In this document: positions 7,802 through 16,654 of the stretch, piece after piece
How positions within the stretch are numbered: the stretch's first letter is position 1
How the letters are laid out: each line of letters begins with the position of its first letter
Assembly (NCBI GenBank): GCA_022843625.1
Contig: JALHNH010000011.1
Coordinates: 93,574-157,573, forward strand
Source of the DNA: Bryobacter sp.
GTDB taxonomy: Bacteria; Acidobacteriota; Terriglobia; Bryobacterales; Bryobacteraceae
Length of the DNA: 64,000 nucleotides
Reading direction: 5' to 3'
Made by a program: the position numbers and the translations under genes
The notes under the pieces: model-generated
The model's database searches: none
The model's input: the letters and a program-made list of their open reading frames with translations, nothing else
Told to the model about the DNA's origin: nothing

Positions 7802-10800
7802 ATGAGGCACACTCGATTTGCGGCCTGGATCGCCGCCTTTAGCCTCCTCGCCGCCACTGGTTTGGCACAACGGGGATCGAATACTTATATTGTGGTCTTG
7901 AAAGACCCGCCGCTCGCCGAAGCGATGCAAAGCCGGAAGGACCTGCTTCGAAAAGAAGCCACTGCCCAGCGCTCCGCCCTGGAATCAAAACAGACTGCGC
8001 TTGGCAGCCGGATGGCTGAATCAGGAATTCAGATTATCGACTCTACTCAGGTTCTGCTCAATGCCTTGTTTGTCCATGCCAGCGCCGAGCAGATTGAACA
8101 GGTCAAGGGCCTTCCCGAAGTAGACAGGGTTCAGCGCATGCTTCCCTTGAAACGGCATATCAACAAGGCACTCGATGTTGTAAATGTGCGGTCAGCCTGG
8201 AATCAGGTTGGAGGAATATCGGGAGCTGGCACGGGCGTCAAAATTGCCATCTTGGACACAGGTATCGACCAGAACCATCCTGCATTTAAGGACTTCTCAG
8301 CCTCTCCCCCAGCCGGATTCCCGAAATGCAAAGCCGATAACGGGGATTGTGCTTTTACCAACAACAAGGTAGTCGCAGCAAGAAGCTACGTGGACCTCCT
8401 CAACTTTGCTTTTGGCACAGACGCGGTAAACACACGACCGGACGACAATACTCCACGGGATCGAATCGGTCACGGCACGGCGACAGCGATGGTAGCGGCA
8501 GGGCAGGAACATGACTCGCCTAGTGGCCGCATCTCAGGGGTTGCCCCGCGAGCCTTTCTTGGCAACTACAAGGTTTTTGGCAGCCGCGGGGTTAACGACA
8601 CAACGTATCCCAGCGTCGTCATCAAGGCACTCGAAGACGCTATTGCCGACGGTATGGACATTGCCAGTCTCAATCTTGGGGCCCCGGCCGGCTACGGCCC
8701 GCTCGACAATTTCTGCGGCACACAGAAAAACCAGCCTTGCGACGCCTTTGCAAATGCAGTTCAAAATGCAATTCGGCTCGGTTTGATCGTCTCTATCTCG
8801 GCAGGCAATAGCGGCGACATCGGTGCTAACCTGCCGGCACTCAATACAATCGAAAGCCCCGGGACAGCCCCTGGGGCAATCACAGTCGGTGCAATCACGA
8901 ATTCTCACATCTGGTACAACACGCTCACCGTCCTTGGCAACGGAGTGCCAAGCGAGTTGCAATCGGTGAATATGCGGTTTGGTGACGGCCCGCAACTGTC
9001 GACCCCGATCGAGGCGCTGCTTGTTGATGTAAGCTCGGTCACCAGCAGCCGCCTGGGTTGTGACCCCTTACCAGACAATTCCATGGCGGGTCGAATCGCG
9101 TTGATAGAACGTGGCACCTGCCTGATTGCCCAAAAGGTAAACAACGCCCAGCGCGCCGGGGCGATTGCAGTTGTAATTAGCGGGCTTGAGGGTGCAGGTG
9201 TCTCCCAACTCGGGGGTCTCGACAACACTTCCATTCCAGCCGCACTGATCGGCTTCAACGCTGGCAACGCTCTACGTTCGTTCCTTTCTAATCAACAGCG
9301 AACGGTTCGCCTCAACCCGGCTTTCCGCGAAGTGGGAGCCGCAGCCGACGAAATCGCCGTGTTCTCCTCACAAGGGCCCGGCATCGGAAATTACGCAGTA
9401 AAGCCTGACATGGTTGCCGTTGGAACAGACCTGTACATGGCAACCCAAAGGACAGATCCGAACGGTGAAATGTACAACCCCAGCGGCTACGTTGTCGCTG
9501 AGGGAACCAGCTTCTCAGCCCCGATGGTCGCGGGAGCAGCTGCGCTGGTGAAGCAAAGATCGCCCGGCCTTCGCCCCGCCCAAATCAAGAGTGCACTGGC
9601 CAATACAGGCAACACCAATCTAATCGATTACGACAACAACGGACGCCAGGTGCAGGCCGCCGTCACTGCAATGGGCGGCGGGAAACTGGACGCCAATCGC
9701 GCACTTCAATCGAATGTTGCGGTGGAGCCCAGCTCGATCGGCTTCGGCATTGTCAGTCCAGGCAGCTTTCCAGCGCCTCAGGGACTTGCCATTTCAAATA
9801 TGGCCAACTCCGGCTCGCTCAATCTGAGCATTCGCGTCGAACAAAGGACTGCGGCAGCCGGGATTACGATCACTGCAGCCCCAGCTACATTCAGCTTGCT
9901 GGCCGGCCGTGAGACTCAAGTTTCTGTGCGCATGTCCGGAACTCGCCCGGCAAACGGCAAGTACGATGGATTCCTGGTAATTTCAGGCGGAGCTACCGAC
10001 CTAAGGGTGCCATACACGTTCTACGTCGGCCCAGGTCCCGCCTGGAATATGTATGCACTGGGCGGCGCCTTTTACGATGCCATTCCTGGCTTCGAACAGG
10101 CAATTCTGATGAAGGTTGTAGACCAGTTTGGGATCCCTGTCCCGAACGTGGCCGTCAGGGGCCGCACCACTAGCGGCGATGCCCAGGTAACCTTCGCCAA
10201 TGAGCGTACGGACGAATACGGGATAGCAGAAGGCACAATAAAGGCTGGTTCAAACATAGGAGAGCAAGTCGTCCGCTTCGAAGCAGGCACGATTTTCGCA
10301 GATTTTGTCGGCAAGGTGATCGCGCGGCCCGCAGTATCTACAAATGGCATTCGGGACGCTGCCAGCGGAGAAGCCTCTGAAGGGTTTGCCGCCGGCCAGT
10401 ACATCACCATTTACGGTGCAGCACTTAGCCCGACGCTCAAGATCTTTAGTGGAAATGAATTGCCGCTGTCTTTGGCTCGTGTCAGTGTGAGCTTTGATAA
10501 CCCTTCTCAACGGGTGAGCGCAGCCGGCCGGCTCCAGTTCGTAAGCGAAGGCCAGATCAACGTTCAGATTCCCTGGGAGTGCGCAGGTCTTGCAACGGTT
10601 GAAATGAAGGTTTCCATCGGTGAGTTTTCCAGTGCCGTCCAGACCTTACGCCTGCGAGCCTCGAATCCAGCACCCTTTGAGTATTTTGAACCTGGGTCGA
10701 ATCGACGTTACATTGCAGCCCTCGACGGATCCTTCGCCCTCATTTCGGGAAGCAATCCCGTCCGTCGTGGTCAAGTCGCCCAACTCTACGTCAACGGGCT

Positions 10801-11056
10801 CGGTCCCGTGGATCGCACTCCGGGAAATGGGCAAATCAGCCCTTCAGACCCTTTGGCGCGAACCACCACAAATCCGCTTGTCAGCATCGGTGGCCGACCG
10901 GCTCAGCTCCTCTTTAGCGGCCTGGCCCCGGGCATTGTTGGGCTCTACCAGGTAAATGTAGTAGTCCCGCCAGATTCCCCCACCGGCCCTGAAGTCGAAC
11001 TCACCATCCAGAAGGACGGGGTAATTTCCAGAAGCTCCCGCATTGCCGTCCAATAG
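7802..11056 (+). CDS. secreted subtilisin-like serine protease (S8) with PA and C-terminal TIGR03437-type domain
   Basis: A 1084-residue exported protease. Signal peptide 1-22, an I9-type propeptide (NTYIVVLKDPP, about 28-115), then the S8 domain with the catalytic triad D152 (ILDTGIDQNHP), H224 (GHGTATAMVAAG) and S570 (EGTSFSAPMVAGAAAL), and oxyanion N336 (SAGNSGD). A PA insert lies at about 400-500 (ALIERGTCLIAQK). After about residue 630 come Ig-like modules and a final domain from about 860 (GQYITIYGAAL, VNGLGP) of the TIGR03437 type common in Solibacter-type secreted proteins. All catalytic residues are intact, so an active extracellular protease is expected. Confidence 0.92.
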   Translation: MRHTRFAAWIAAFSLLAATGLAQRGSNTYIVVLKDPPLAEAMQSRKDLLRKEATAQRSALESKQTALGSRMAESGIQIIDSTQVLLNALFVHASAEQIEQVKGLPEVDRVQRMLPLKRHINKALDVVNVRSAWNQVGGISGAGTGVKIAILDTGIDQNHPAFKDFSASPPAGFPKCKADNGDCAFTNNKVVAARSYVDLLNFAFGTDAVNTRPDDNTPRDRIGHGTATAMVAAGQEHDSPSGRISGVAPRAFLGNYKVFGSRGVNDTTYPSVVIKALEDAIADGMDIASLNLGAPAGYGPLDNFCGTQKNQPCDAFANAVQNAIRLGLIVSISAGNSGDIGANLPALNTIESPGTAPGAITVGAITNSHIWYNTLTVLGNGVPSELQSVNMRFGDGPQLSTPIEALLVDVSSVTSSRLGCDPLPDNSMAGRIALIERGTCLIAQKVNNAQRAGAIAVVISGLEGAGVSQLGGLDNTSIPAALIGFNAGNALRSFLSNQQRTVRLNPAFREVGAAADEIAVFSSQGPGIGNYAVKPDMVAVGTDLYMATQRTDPNGEMYNPSGYVVAEGTSFSAPMVAGAAALVKQRSPGLRPAQIKSALANTGNTNLIDYDNNGRQVQAAVTAMGGGKLDANRALQSNVAVEPSSIGFGIVSPGSFPAPQGLAISNMANSGSLNLSIRVEQRTAAAGITITAAPATFSLLAGRETQVSVRMSGTRPANGKYDGFLVISGGATDLRVPYTFYVGPGPAWNMYALGGAFYDAIPGFEQAILMKVVDQFGIPVPNVAVRGRTTSGDAQVTFANERTDEYGIAEGTIKAGSNIGEQVVRFEAGTIFADFVGKVIARPAVSTNGIRDAASGEASEGFAAGQYITIYGAALSPTLKIFSGNELPLSLARVSVSFDNPSQRVSAAGRLQFVSEGQINVQIPWECAGLATVEMKVSIGEFSSAVQTLRLRASNPAPFEYFEPGSNRRYIAALDGSFALISGSNPVRRGQVAQLYVNGLGPVDRTPGNGQISPSDPLARTTTNPLVSIGGRPAQLLFSGLAPGIVGLYQVNVVVPPDSPTGPEVELTIQKDGVISRSSRIAVQ

Positions 11057-11060
11057 ACGG
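11046..11060 (+). terminator. weak hairpin CCGTC-caata-GACGG at end of subtilase gene
   Basis: A 5-bp stem whose loop contains the start of the subtilase stop codon, followed by TTTAG rather than a full T-tract. It could slow or end transcription before greA, but on its own it is a poor intrinsic terminator. Confidence 0.25.
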
Positions 11061-11091
11061 TTTAGAATGGAAAGAGTAGAAATCTGGTGAC

Positions 11092-11568
11092 ATGATCGAC
11101 ATAAAGAAAAAACTGGTGGATGAGGTGGCTTCGCTTGAGCACGAACTGCGCAGCGAACTGCCCAAGGAGATCCTGCGCGCCCGCGAACTCGGTGACCTCA
11201 GCGAAAACGCGGAGTATCACGCTGCAAAGGAACGCCAGGGGTATGTGAATGCTCGCATTGGCCAGCTGAAAATGCGGCTTCAAGTAATGTCGATGGCTGA
11301 CATGACCAAAATTCCGGTCGACCGCATTGGACTTGGCTCGGAAGTAGTTGTGTTTGACACCAAAAAGGAAGAAGAGATCACCTACAAGCTTGTCACCAGC
11401 GAAGAAGCTGACGCTCCAAATGGAATGATTTCAACCAGTTCCCCGATTGGCAAGGGCTTGCTGAACAAGCAGGCAGGCGACGAGGTTCAAATCGTGATTC
11501 CGGGCGGTACTAAGAATTTTGAGATTTTGAAGGTAAAGACCATTCACGATCTTGAGGATTTAGGGTAA
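11092..11568 (+). CDS. greA: transcription elongation factor GreA
   Basis: 158 aa, the usual GreA length. The N-terminal coiled coil ends in the catalytic tip motif ELGDLSENAEYHAAKERQ (acidic D and E that place Mg2+ in the RNA polymerase secondary channel and trigger cleavage of backtracked RNA). The C-terminal domain follows with ISTSSPIGKGLLNKQAGDEV. It sits 35 bases after the subtilase and 25 before the next gene. A GGTGA just before the ATG may act as ribosome-binding site. Confidence 0.96.
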   Translation: MIDIKKKLVDEVASLEHELRSELPKEILRARELGDLSENAEYHAAKERQGYVNARIGQLKMRLQVMSMADMTKIPVDRIGLGSEVVVFDTKKEEEITYKLVTSEEADAPNGMISTSSPIGKGLLNKQAGDEVQIVIPGGTKNFEILKVKTIHDLEDLG

Positions 11569-11593
11569 TCTGGGCCCAACGGCCTTCTCACTA

Positions 11594-12244
11594 GTGGAAC
11601 CTAAAACTACATGGACCGGCGCAGTTGGACGAGCCTGCAATATTTTGCTCGTCAAGATCGTCAACGGGTTGGCGCTCTCAAAGATCCATCCCAACGTCCT
11701 TACTTTCATCGGCCTGGTGATCAACATTGGTGCCGCCTGGCTCTTGGCCAGAGGCGCATTTTGGCAGGCTGGCCTTGTAATCATCGGTGCGGGATTGTTC
11801 GACATGGTCGATGGGCGTGTCGCTCGCCAAACCGGACAGGTAACGAGATTCGGTGGCTTCTTCGACAGTGTCATTGATCGCTACTCAGATTTGGCACTTT
11901 TGATCGGTCTGCTTGTTTATTACGGCAACATCAATCGCGCTCCCTATGTCGTCTTGACCGCTATCGTGATGATTGCCAGCGTCATGACCAGCTATGCGCG
12001 AGCACGGGCCGAAAACACCATTCCGCAGTGCAAAGTGGGCTTTCTCGAACGGCCTGAACGTGTGGTGCTGCTGATCATCGGAGCTCTCTTCGATCGAATG
12101 GCACCCGTCCTGTGGATCGCAGCGATTCTTGGCAACCTCACAGTAATCCACCGTATGATCTTTACTTTTCAGGAAGCCAAGCGCCTTGAAGAAGCACAAA
12201 CCCGCGTGCCATCAGGCTCCTCTAGCGTTGCCGTGGGCCGCTAG
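11594..12244 (+). CDS. CDP-alcohol phosphatidyltransferase
   Basis: Integral membrane enzyme of 216 aa with the family motif D-G-x2-A-R-x8-G-x3-D-x3-D, seen as DGRVARQTGQVTRFGGFFDS followed by VIDRYSD. The aspartates bind the divalent metals that activate the CDP-linked donor. At least five hydrophobic segments are visible. Members make phosphatidylglycerol phosphate, phosphatidylinositol phosphate or related lipids; the acceptor alcohol cannot be read here. GTG start at 11594. Overlaps acpS by 4 bases tail to tail. Confidence 0.9.
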   Translation: MEPKTTWTGAVGRACNILLVKIVNGLALSKIHPNVLTFIGLVINIGAAWLLARGAFWQAGLVIIGAGLFDMVDGRVARQTGQVTRFGGFFDSVIDRYSDLALLIGLLVYYGNINRAPYVVLTAIVMIASVMTSYARARAENTIPQCKVGFLERPERVVLLIIGALFDRMAPVLWIAAILGNLTVIHRMIFTFQEAKRLEEAQTRVPSGSSSVAVGR

Positions 12245-12621
12245 GCTCCTTCTACAATCACAACCGCAGACACGTGTGTCTTGGTGTGGCTAAACGAGAC
12301 GTGCAGACAATTGACCCCACGCTGCTGGGCAATCCGTGCGGCAGGTCCGTGCAACACCATCCGGGGAGCCCCGCCTGATTGTGCGATCAATTCAAAGTCA
12401 CGCCAACTCAATCCTTCTTCCCAGGCAGCCTGCAGAGCCTTGAAAGCTGCCTCTTTGGCCGCGAACCGCGCTGCAAAGCGTTCGTTTGAATTTGCCTTTC
12501 CCGAGCAAAACGCAATCTCGTTGTCTGTAAAGATCCGATTGAGAAATCGATCCCCAAACTTCTCGATAGATTCGCCAATCCGTCTAACCTCTTCAAGGTC
12601 AATCCCGATACCAAGAATCAT
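12241..12621 (-). CDS. acpS: holo-[acyl-carrier-protein] synthase
   Basis: 126 aa, normal AcpS length. The signature GIGIDLEEVRRI holds the first metal-binding aspartate, and FAARFAAKEAAFKAL holds the K-E pair that binds CoA and metal; VSFSHTKTHVSAVV is the usual C-terminal strand. It transfers 4'-phosphopantetheine from CoA to the serine of acyl carrier protein. Translationally coupled (ATGA) to the amidase gene upstream. Confidence 0.95.
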   Translation of the reverse strand: MILGIGIDLEEVRRIGESIEKFGDRFLNRIFTDNEIAFCSGKANSNERFAARFAAKEAAFKALQAAWEEGLSWRDFELIAQSGGAPRMVLHGPAARIAQQRGVNCLHVSFSHTKTHVSAVVIVEGA

Positions 12622-13889
12622 ATGCTTTGTGTGATTGGTGCGAGGGGGAATCTCCCTCGCACCTCCTCCAGTCTCATTCCGAACTCTAATAGTAATTCCT
12701 CATTCCAGGGCTTTGCGATTGCTTGAATGGAGAGCGGCATCCCGTTCACGTCCCAACCCACCGGAATCGCGAGGGCAGGCAATCCCAAAAGATTCGCAAT
12801 CGTTAGGGGTGCCATCGATTCCACACCTGGAAACTCGCCGCATTTCCAGGCACCAAATCCGGGATTCGGCATCAACAGGATCGGGTAATCGTCCATCGCC
12901 ATAAGGAATCGGGCACGCAATGAGTCTCTGGCCGCCAGCATCTCCAAAATTTCACCGGCGCTCGGCGCTTCTAGTTCCAGAAACGGTGCGGTGTATGGAG
13001 TTGGAAACCCGATCGGGTGCGCATTGAGACGCAGAAAGAAAAATCTCCAGACATCAAATATGCGCTGCCAGGTTTGCACTGGAAAGACCCCGGTCTCTCC
13101 TTCAACAAAAGCGAGTGCCATTCCCACTACTGGATCTTCAACATATCCAACCTTGCCCTTCACAGCGCCGCGAACAGCCTGAAAAGGAACAGAAAATGGA
13201 TCGCTGTCTGCGTGCCCCGCCATTGCCTGGAAAAGAATGGCGACATCCTCGACAGTCCTTGCCATCGGCCCAATCACGCCCAGCAATCCTCCCGGGTGCC
13301 CGACGGAGGGGAAATGTCCGGTTGCCGGCACACGGCCGGGGGTCGGCTTTAAACCACAGATTCCCGTCAGCGCAGCAGGCAGGCGAATGCTACCGCCGCC
13401 GTCAGAGCCGATTCCACCAGCAGACATCCCTGATGCAATTGCCGCACTCTCACCGCCGCTGGAGCCACCAGCGGTACGCTCCAGATTCCAGGGATTTCGG
13501 GTCACCCCGTAGACATCATTGAACGTCTCCCAGTTCATCAACATCTCGGGAGTATTCGTTTTCCCCAAAATTACTGCGCCCGCATCGAGCAGACGTTCCA
13601 CGCAGAGAGCGTGCTTCCCGGCACGATGGGAAAGTCTCGCACGGTGTCCACACACAGTTGCCTTTCCTGCAATGTCGAGCGAATCCTTGACTGAGATCGG
13701 GATCCCGTCCAGGGCTCCAGAAGAACCAGCCCTCCGCAGGGGCGGCTCAAAAACCTGAGTGAAAGCATTGAGTGGGGTTCCCAGCCGCAGCATCTGCCTC
13801 GAATGCGATTCAAGCAAGTCTTCGCGACTCAGTTCCCTTCGTTCGAGCCCATTTCGCATCTCGCGAATCGTCCACAGACATGGTTCCAT
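12618..13889 (-). CDS. amidase signature (AS) family amidase
   Basis: 423 aa. The AS motif is visible: catalytic Lys in IPISVKDSLDIAG, and GGSSGGESAAIASGM with GSDGGGSIRLPA giving the Ser-cisSer-Lys triad. It is shorter and more divergent in its C-terminal half than the genuine gatA at 24002 in this window, and lacks gatC/gatB neighbours, so it is a general amidase rather than a tRNA amidotransferase. ATG 13889 is preferred; an in-frame TTG lies one codon upstream, preceded by TAACCT at 6 nt. Substrate unknown. Confidence 0.85.
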   Translation of the reverse strand: MEPCLWTIREMRNGLERRELSREDLLESHSRQMLRLGTPLNAFTQVFEPPLRRAGSSGALDGIPISVKDSLDIAGKATVCGHRARLSHRAGKHALCVERLLDAGAVILGKTNTPEMLMNWETFNDVYGVTRNPWNLERTAGGSSGGESAAIASGMSAGGIGSDGGGSIRLPAALTGICGLKPTPGRVPATGHFPSVGHPGGLLGVIGPMARTVEDVAILFQAMAGHADSDPFSVPFQAVRGAVKGKVGYVEDPVVGMALAFVEGETGVFPVQTWQRIFDVWRFFFLRLNAHPIGFPTPYTAPFLELEAPSAGEILEMLAARDSLRARFLMAMDDYPILLMPNPGFGAWKCGEFPGVESMAPLTIANLLGLPALAIPVGWDVNGMPLSIQAIAKPWNEELLLEFGMRLEEVRGRFPLAPITQSI

Positions 13890-13918
13890 CAAACTTACAG
13901 GTTAGACTGAGTCTTGGC

Positions 13919-15109
13919 ATGGCCACACTGACTTTTTCAGAGGCGCGCGAGGAAGTACTCCGCCGTGTCCTCGTCCCCTCAAACATTCCCACCGAATCGC
14001 TCTGGCTCACAGACGCGGTAGGCCGCGTCTGTGCGGCCGATATTCTAAGTGATCGCGACATGCCGCCACTGGCGCGCAGTCTGCGCGACGGCTTTGCGGT
14101 TCGATCCTCCGATCTGTCTTCCCAACTCAAGATCACTGGAGAAATCCGGGCCGGTCAAATGCCTGCTTCGCCCCTTGACCCAGGTTCAGCGATCTCGATC
14201 ATGACAGGTGCAGTTATACCGGAGGGGGCAGACCAGGTGCTCATGAAAGAGCACGTCTCAAACACAGGTACACACGTCACCACTAGTCGCCCCCCTGCCC
14301 CCGGAGAATGGATCAGCCCCGCCGGGAGCATGGCTCGACAGGGCGGCATTGTCATACCCGCAGGCCGGCGCATGGATCCGGCGGCAATCGCCATGCTGGC
14401 CACCGTCGGACAAAGTCAGGTACTCGTGACTCGTCAGCCGATCGTCCGAATTCTCGCTACCGGTGATGAAGTCGTCGATATCGCTCGAACGCCCAATCTC
14501 ACCCAGGTTCGCAATTCAAATTCCTGGGCTCTGGCCGCTGACGTGCGAAGACTGGGGGGACGCCCGGAAATTCTCCCCATCTCACCCGATGAAGAGCAAA
14601 TCACCCGCGATCTGATTGCCTATGGACTCGAAGCAGACCTGCTCCTGATCAGCGGCGGAGTCTCTGCGGGAGAATATGATTTTGTGGAAACGGCGCTTGC
14701 AAACTTGGGCGCCGAATTCTACTTCGACCGCGTGCTCATCCAACCAGGCCAACCCACCGTTTTCGGTAAGGCCAGAGGCACCTATTTCTTCGGTCTGCCG
14801 GGCAATCCCTTATCCACGATGGTCACCTTCCGGATCTTTGCAGAAGCGGCCATGAGCCGTCTTTCAGGCATTGCCGATCCGCCGCTCCATTTTCACTCTG
14901 CAGCAATGCAGGCCAACTATTCTCACAAGCCCGGCCTCACTCGATTTTTGCCGGGTTTGCTTTCAGACTACGGACGGAAAGTCGAGATACTTTCCTGGCA
15001 GGGGTCAGGCGACATCCCGACTCTGGTACGAGCGAACTGTTTCGTGGTCGTAGACTCTCGGCAAGAGTCCTGGCAAGCAGGAGATTTCATTCAGGTATTG
15101 GCGCAATGA
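13919..15109 (+). CDS. moeA: molybdopterin molybdenumtransferase MoeA
   Basis: 396 aa from the ATG at 13919 (the open frame extends upstream into the divergent amidase gene without homology). MoeA domains are in order: DAVGRVCAADI near the start, the RDGFAVRSSD motif, ATGDEV near residue 180, RNSNSWALAADVRRLGG, the MPT-binding LLISGGVSAGEYDFV, and FGLPGNPLSTMVTF. It inserts molybdate into adenylylated molybdopterin to make the molybdenum cofactor. Coupled to moaC by an ATGA overlap. Confidence 0.95.
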   Translation: MATLTFSEAREEVLRRVLVPSNIPTESLWLTDAVGRVCAADILSDRDMPPLARSLRDGFAVRSSDLSSQLKITGEIRAGQMPASPLDPGSAISIMTGAVIPEGADQVLMKEHVSNTGTHVTTSRPPAPGEWISPAGSMARQGGIVIPAGRRMDPAAIAMLATVGQSQVLVTRQPIVRILATGDEVVDIARTPNLTQVRNSNSWALAADVRRLGGRPEILPISPDEEQITRDLIAYGLEADLLLISGGVSAGEYDFVETALANLGAEFYFDRVLIQPGQPTVFGKARGTYFFGLPGNPLSTMVTFRIFAEAAMSRLSGIADPPLHFHSAAMQANYSHKPGLTRFLPGLLSDYGRKVEILSWQGSGDIPTLVRANCFVVVDSRQESWQAGDFIQVLAQ

Positions 15110-15579
15110 GCAAACTTAGTCACTATGATTCGGCAGGTACCGCCCGTATGGTCGATATCTCGGCAAAGAACGCAACCACCAGGACGGCTAGCGCTCATGC
15201 GTTCATTCACATGTCAGCTGAAGTTTTGGCTGCCCTGCCCAATAATCCAAAGGGCGATCCGCTTGAAGTGGCCAGAATCGCCGCCATTCTCGCGGCCAAA
15301 CGAACTCCCGAATTGATTCCTCTGTGTCACCAGATCCCCCTTTCCAGAGTCGATATTGAATTTGGAATCGAAAGTGCCGGCATTCGCGTCAAAAGCTTTG
15401 TGAGTTGTACTGCGGGCACGGGTGCCGAAATGGAAGCATTAACGGCCGCTGCTGTTGCCGCTCTCACAATTTATGACATGACAAAAGCCCTCGATAAGGG
15501 CATAGTGATTACCGATCTACACCTGTTGTCCAAAAGTGGCGGCAAGAGTGGCGATTACAAAAGGGAAAAGAATGATTAA
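15106..15579 (+). CDS. moaC: cyclic pyranopterin monophosphate synthase MoaC
   Basis: 157 aa. The signature ELIPLCHQIPLSRVDIEF, then AGTGAEMEALTAAAVAALTI with YDMTKALDKG, and the terminal KSGGKSGDYKR are textbook MoaC. With MoaA it converts GTP to cyclic pyranopterin monophosphate, the first step of molybdenum cofactor synthesis. Lies between moeA (4-base overlap) and the VWFA gene, whose start overlaps its last 8 bases, so the three are probably one operon. Confidence 0.96.
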   Translation: MSKLSHYDSAGTARMVDISAKNATTRTASAHAFIHMSAEVLAALPNNPKGDPLEVARIAAILAAKRTPELIPLCHQIPLSRVDIEFGIESAGIRVKSFVSCTAGTGAEMEALTAAAVAALTIYDMTKALDKGIVITDLHLLSKSGGKSGDYKREKND

Positions 15580-16630
15580 CAAGCTTCTCTTGTTTGCAAT
15601 TTTTTTATCGATAGCAACGGCCCAACAGGTCGACACAGTTCTACGCGTCACTACTCGAACAGTGGTTGCTCCAACCGCTGTCAAGGATCGTGATGGAAAT
15701 GCTATTGAAGGTCTCGACGTTAAAGACTTTATTCTTCGAGACAACGGTAAGGTTCAAGACTTGAAGCTCGATCAATCCTACGTGCCCGTTTCACTTGTGC
15801 TGGTTGTGCAGCGCAGTGCGTCCACCGAAAAAGTATTGCCAACGGTAATGAAGATCGGATCGATGCTTGAACCCCTGATCATTGGTGAGCGTGGCGAAGC
15901 CGCGATCGTAACGTTTGACCATCGCATTGAAACAATCCAGGACTTTACCAACGATACGGACAAGTTTAAGCAAGCACTGGCAAAGATGCGCCCTGGCTCC
16001 CAGACCCGCGCTATGTCGGATGCTGTTCTACAGGCGGCTCGCATGCTCAAGAAGCGCACCCCCGATCATCGTCGCGTTATTGTGCTTGTGAGCGAAACGC
16101 AAGAGAGCGGCAGCGTCGCCAGAGTGAAGGACGCTCTTCTGGAAGTGGAGCTCAACAACATCATCGTTTATTCCATCAACATGTCGCGCATCATGAATAA
16201 ACTGATGGCCTCTCCTGAATATCCACGCCCGAACCCGATCCCCCCGAGTGCCCGTCCGATGCCAGCTGGCATGGCGAATACTCCAACAACTCAGGCTCAA
16301 ATGAGCGCCTTGGGTGGAACCATGGGCAACGTAATGCCCATCTTTAAAGAGTTGTTCACCGCCACGAAGGCTATTTTCATCAGCAACCCCCAAGAGGTCT
16401 ATACAAAGTACACCGGAGGGAGCGAATACTCATTCCTAAACCTGAACGGGTTTGAGTCTGCTGTTCAGAAGTTGAGCGATGAGCTCCAACATCAATACAT
16501 CCTGAGCTATAGCCCCAGCAAGGCCGTGCAGCTCGACGGTGGCTGGCACACAATCGAGGTGGAGGTGCGGCGTTCAGGTGCCGAGGTCAAGTCCCGCAGC
16601 GGTTACTGGCTAGCCGCGACCCCTAACTAA
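15572..16630 (+). CDS. VWFA-related Acidobacterial domain protein, secreted
   Basis: 352 aa. A signal peptide (INKLLLFAIFLSIATAQQ) precedes a leading beta domain (RDGNAIEGLDVKDFILRDNG) and a von Willebrand A-like domain that begins VSLVLVVQRSASTEKVL. The metal-site motif is D-x-S-x-S in canonical VWA domains; here it reads V-Q-R-S-A-S, so the first aspartate is missing. The final ILSYSP and SGYW stretches are typical of the TIGR03436 family, which is largely confined to Acidobacteria. Role unknown; it overlaps moaC by 8 bases with GGGAAAAGA as ribosome-binding site. Confidence 0.85.
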   Translation: MINKLLLFAIFLSIATAQQVDTVLRVTTRTVVAPTAVKDRDGNAIEGLDVKDFILRDNGKVQDLKLDQSYVPVSLVLVVQRSASTEKVLPTVMKIGSMLEPLIIGERGEAAIVTFDHRIETIQDFTNDTDKFKQALAKMRPGSQTRAMSDAVLQAARMLKKRTPDHRRVIVLVSETQESGSVARVKDALLEVELNNIIVYSINMSRIMNKLMASPEYPRPNPIPPSARPMPAGMANTPTTQAQMSALGGTMGNVMPIFKELFTATKAIFISNPQEVYTKYTGGSEYSFLNLNGFESAVQKLSDELQHQYILSYSPSKAVQLDGGWHTIEVEVRRSGAEVKSRSGYWLAATPN

Positions 16631-16641
16631 CGGCAACTCGC

Positions 16642-16647
16642 TACCAT
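16642..16647 (+). promoter_or_regulatory. -10 box TACCAT, 7 nt before 5'-nucleotidase start
   Basis: TACCAT seven bases before the ATG at 16655 in the 24-base gap after the VWFA gene. No Shine-Dalgarno lies between, which suggests a separate leaderless transcript. Confidence 0.4.
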
Positions 16648-16654
16648 AGTGAGC

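Noticed and set aside
12618..13889. Amidase annotated as a second gatA
   Set aside because: It has the amidase signature but lacks the GatA-specific stretch DEFAMGSSNENSAFG and has no gatC or gatB neighbour; the gene at 24002 is the true gatA.
13772..13918. Longer moeA start at 13772
   Set aside because: The added 49 residues overlap the start of the divergent amidase gene and do not resemble MoeA; ATG 13919 begins directly at the conserved domain.
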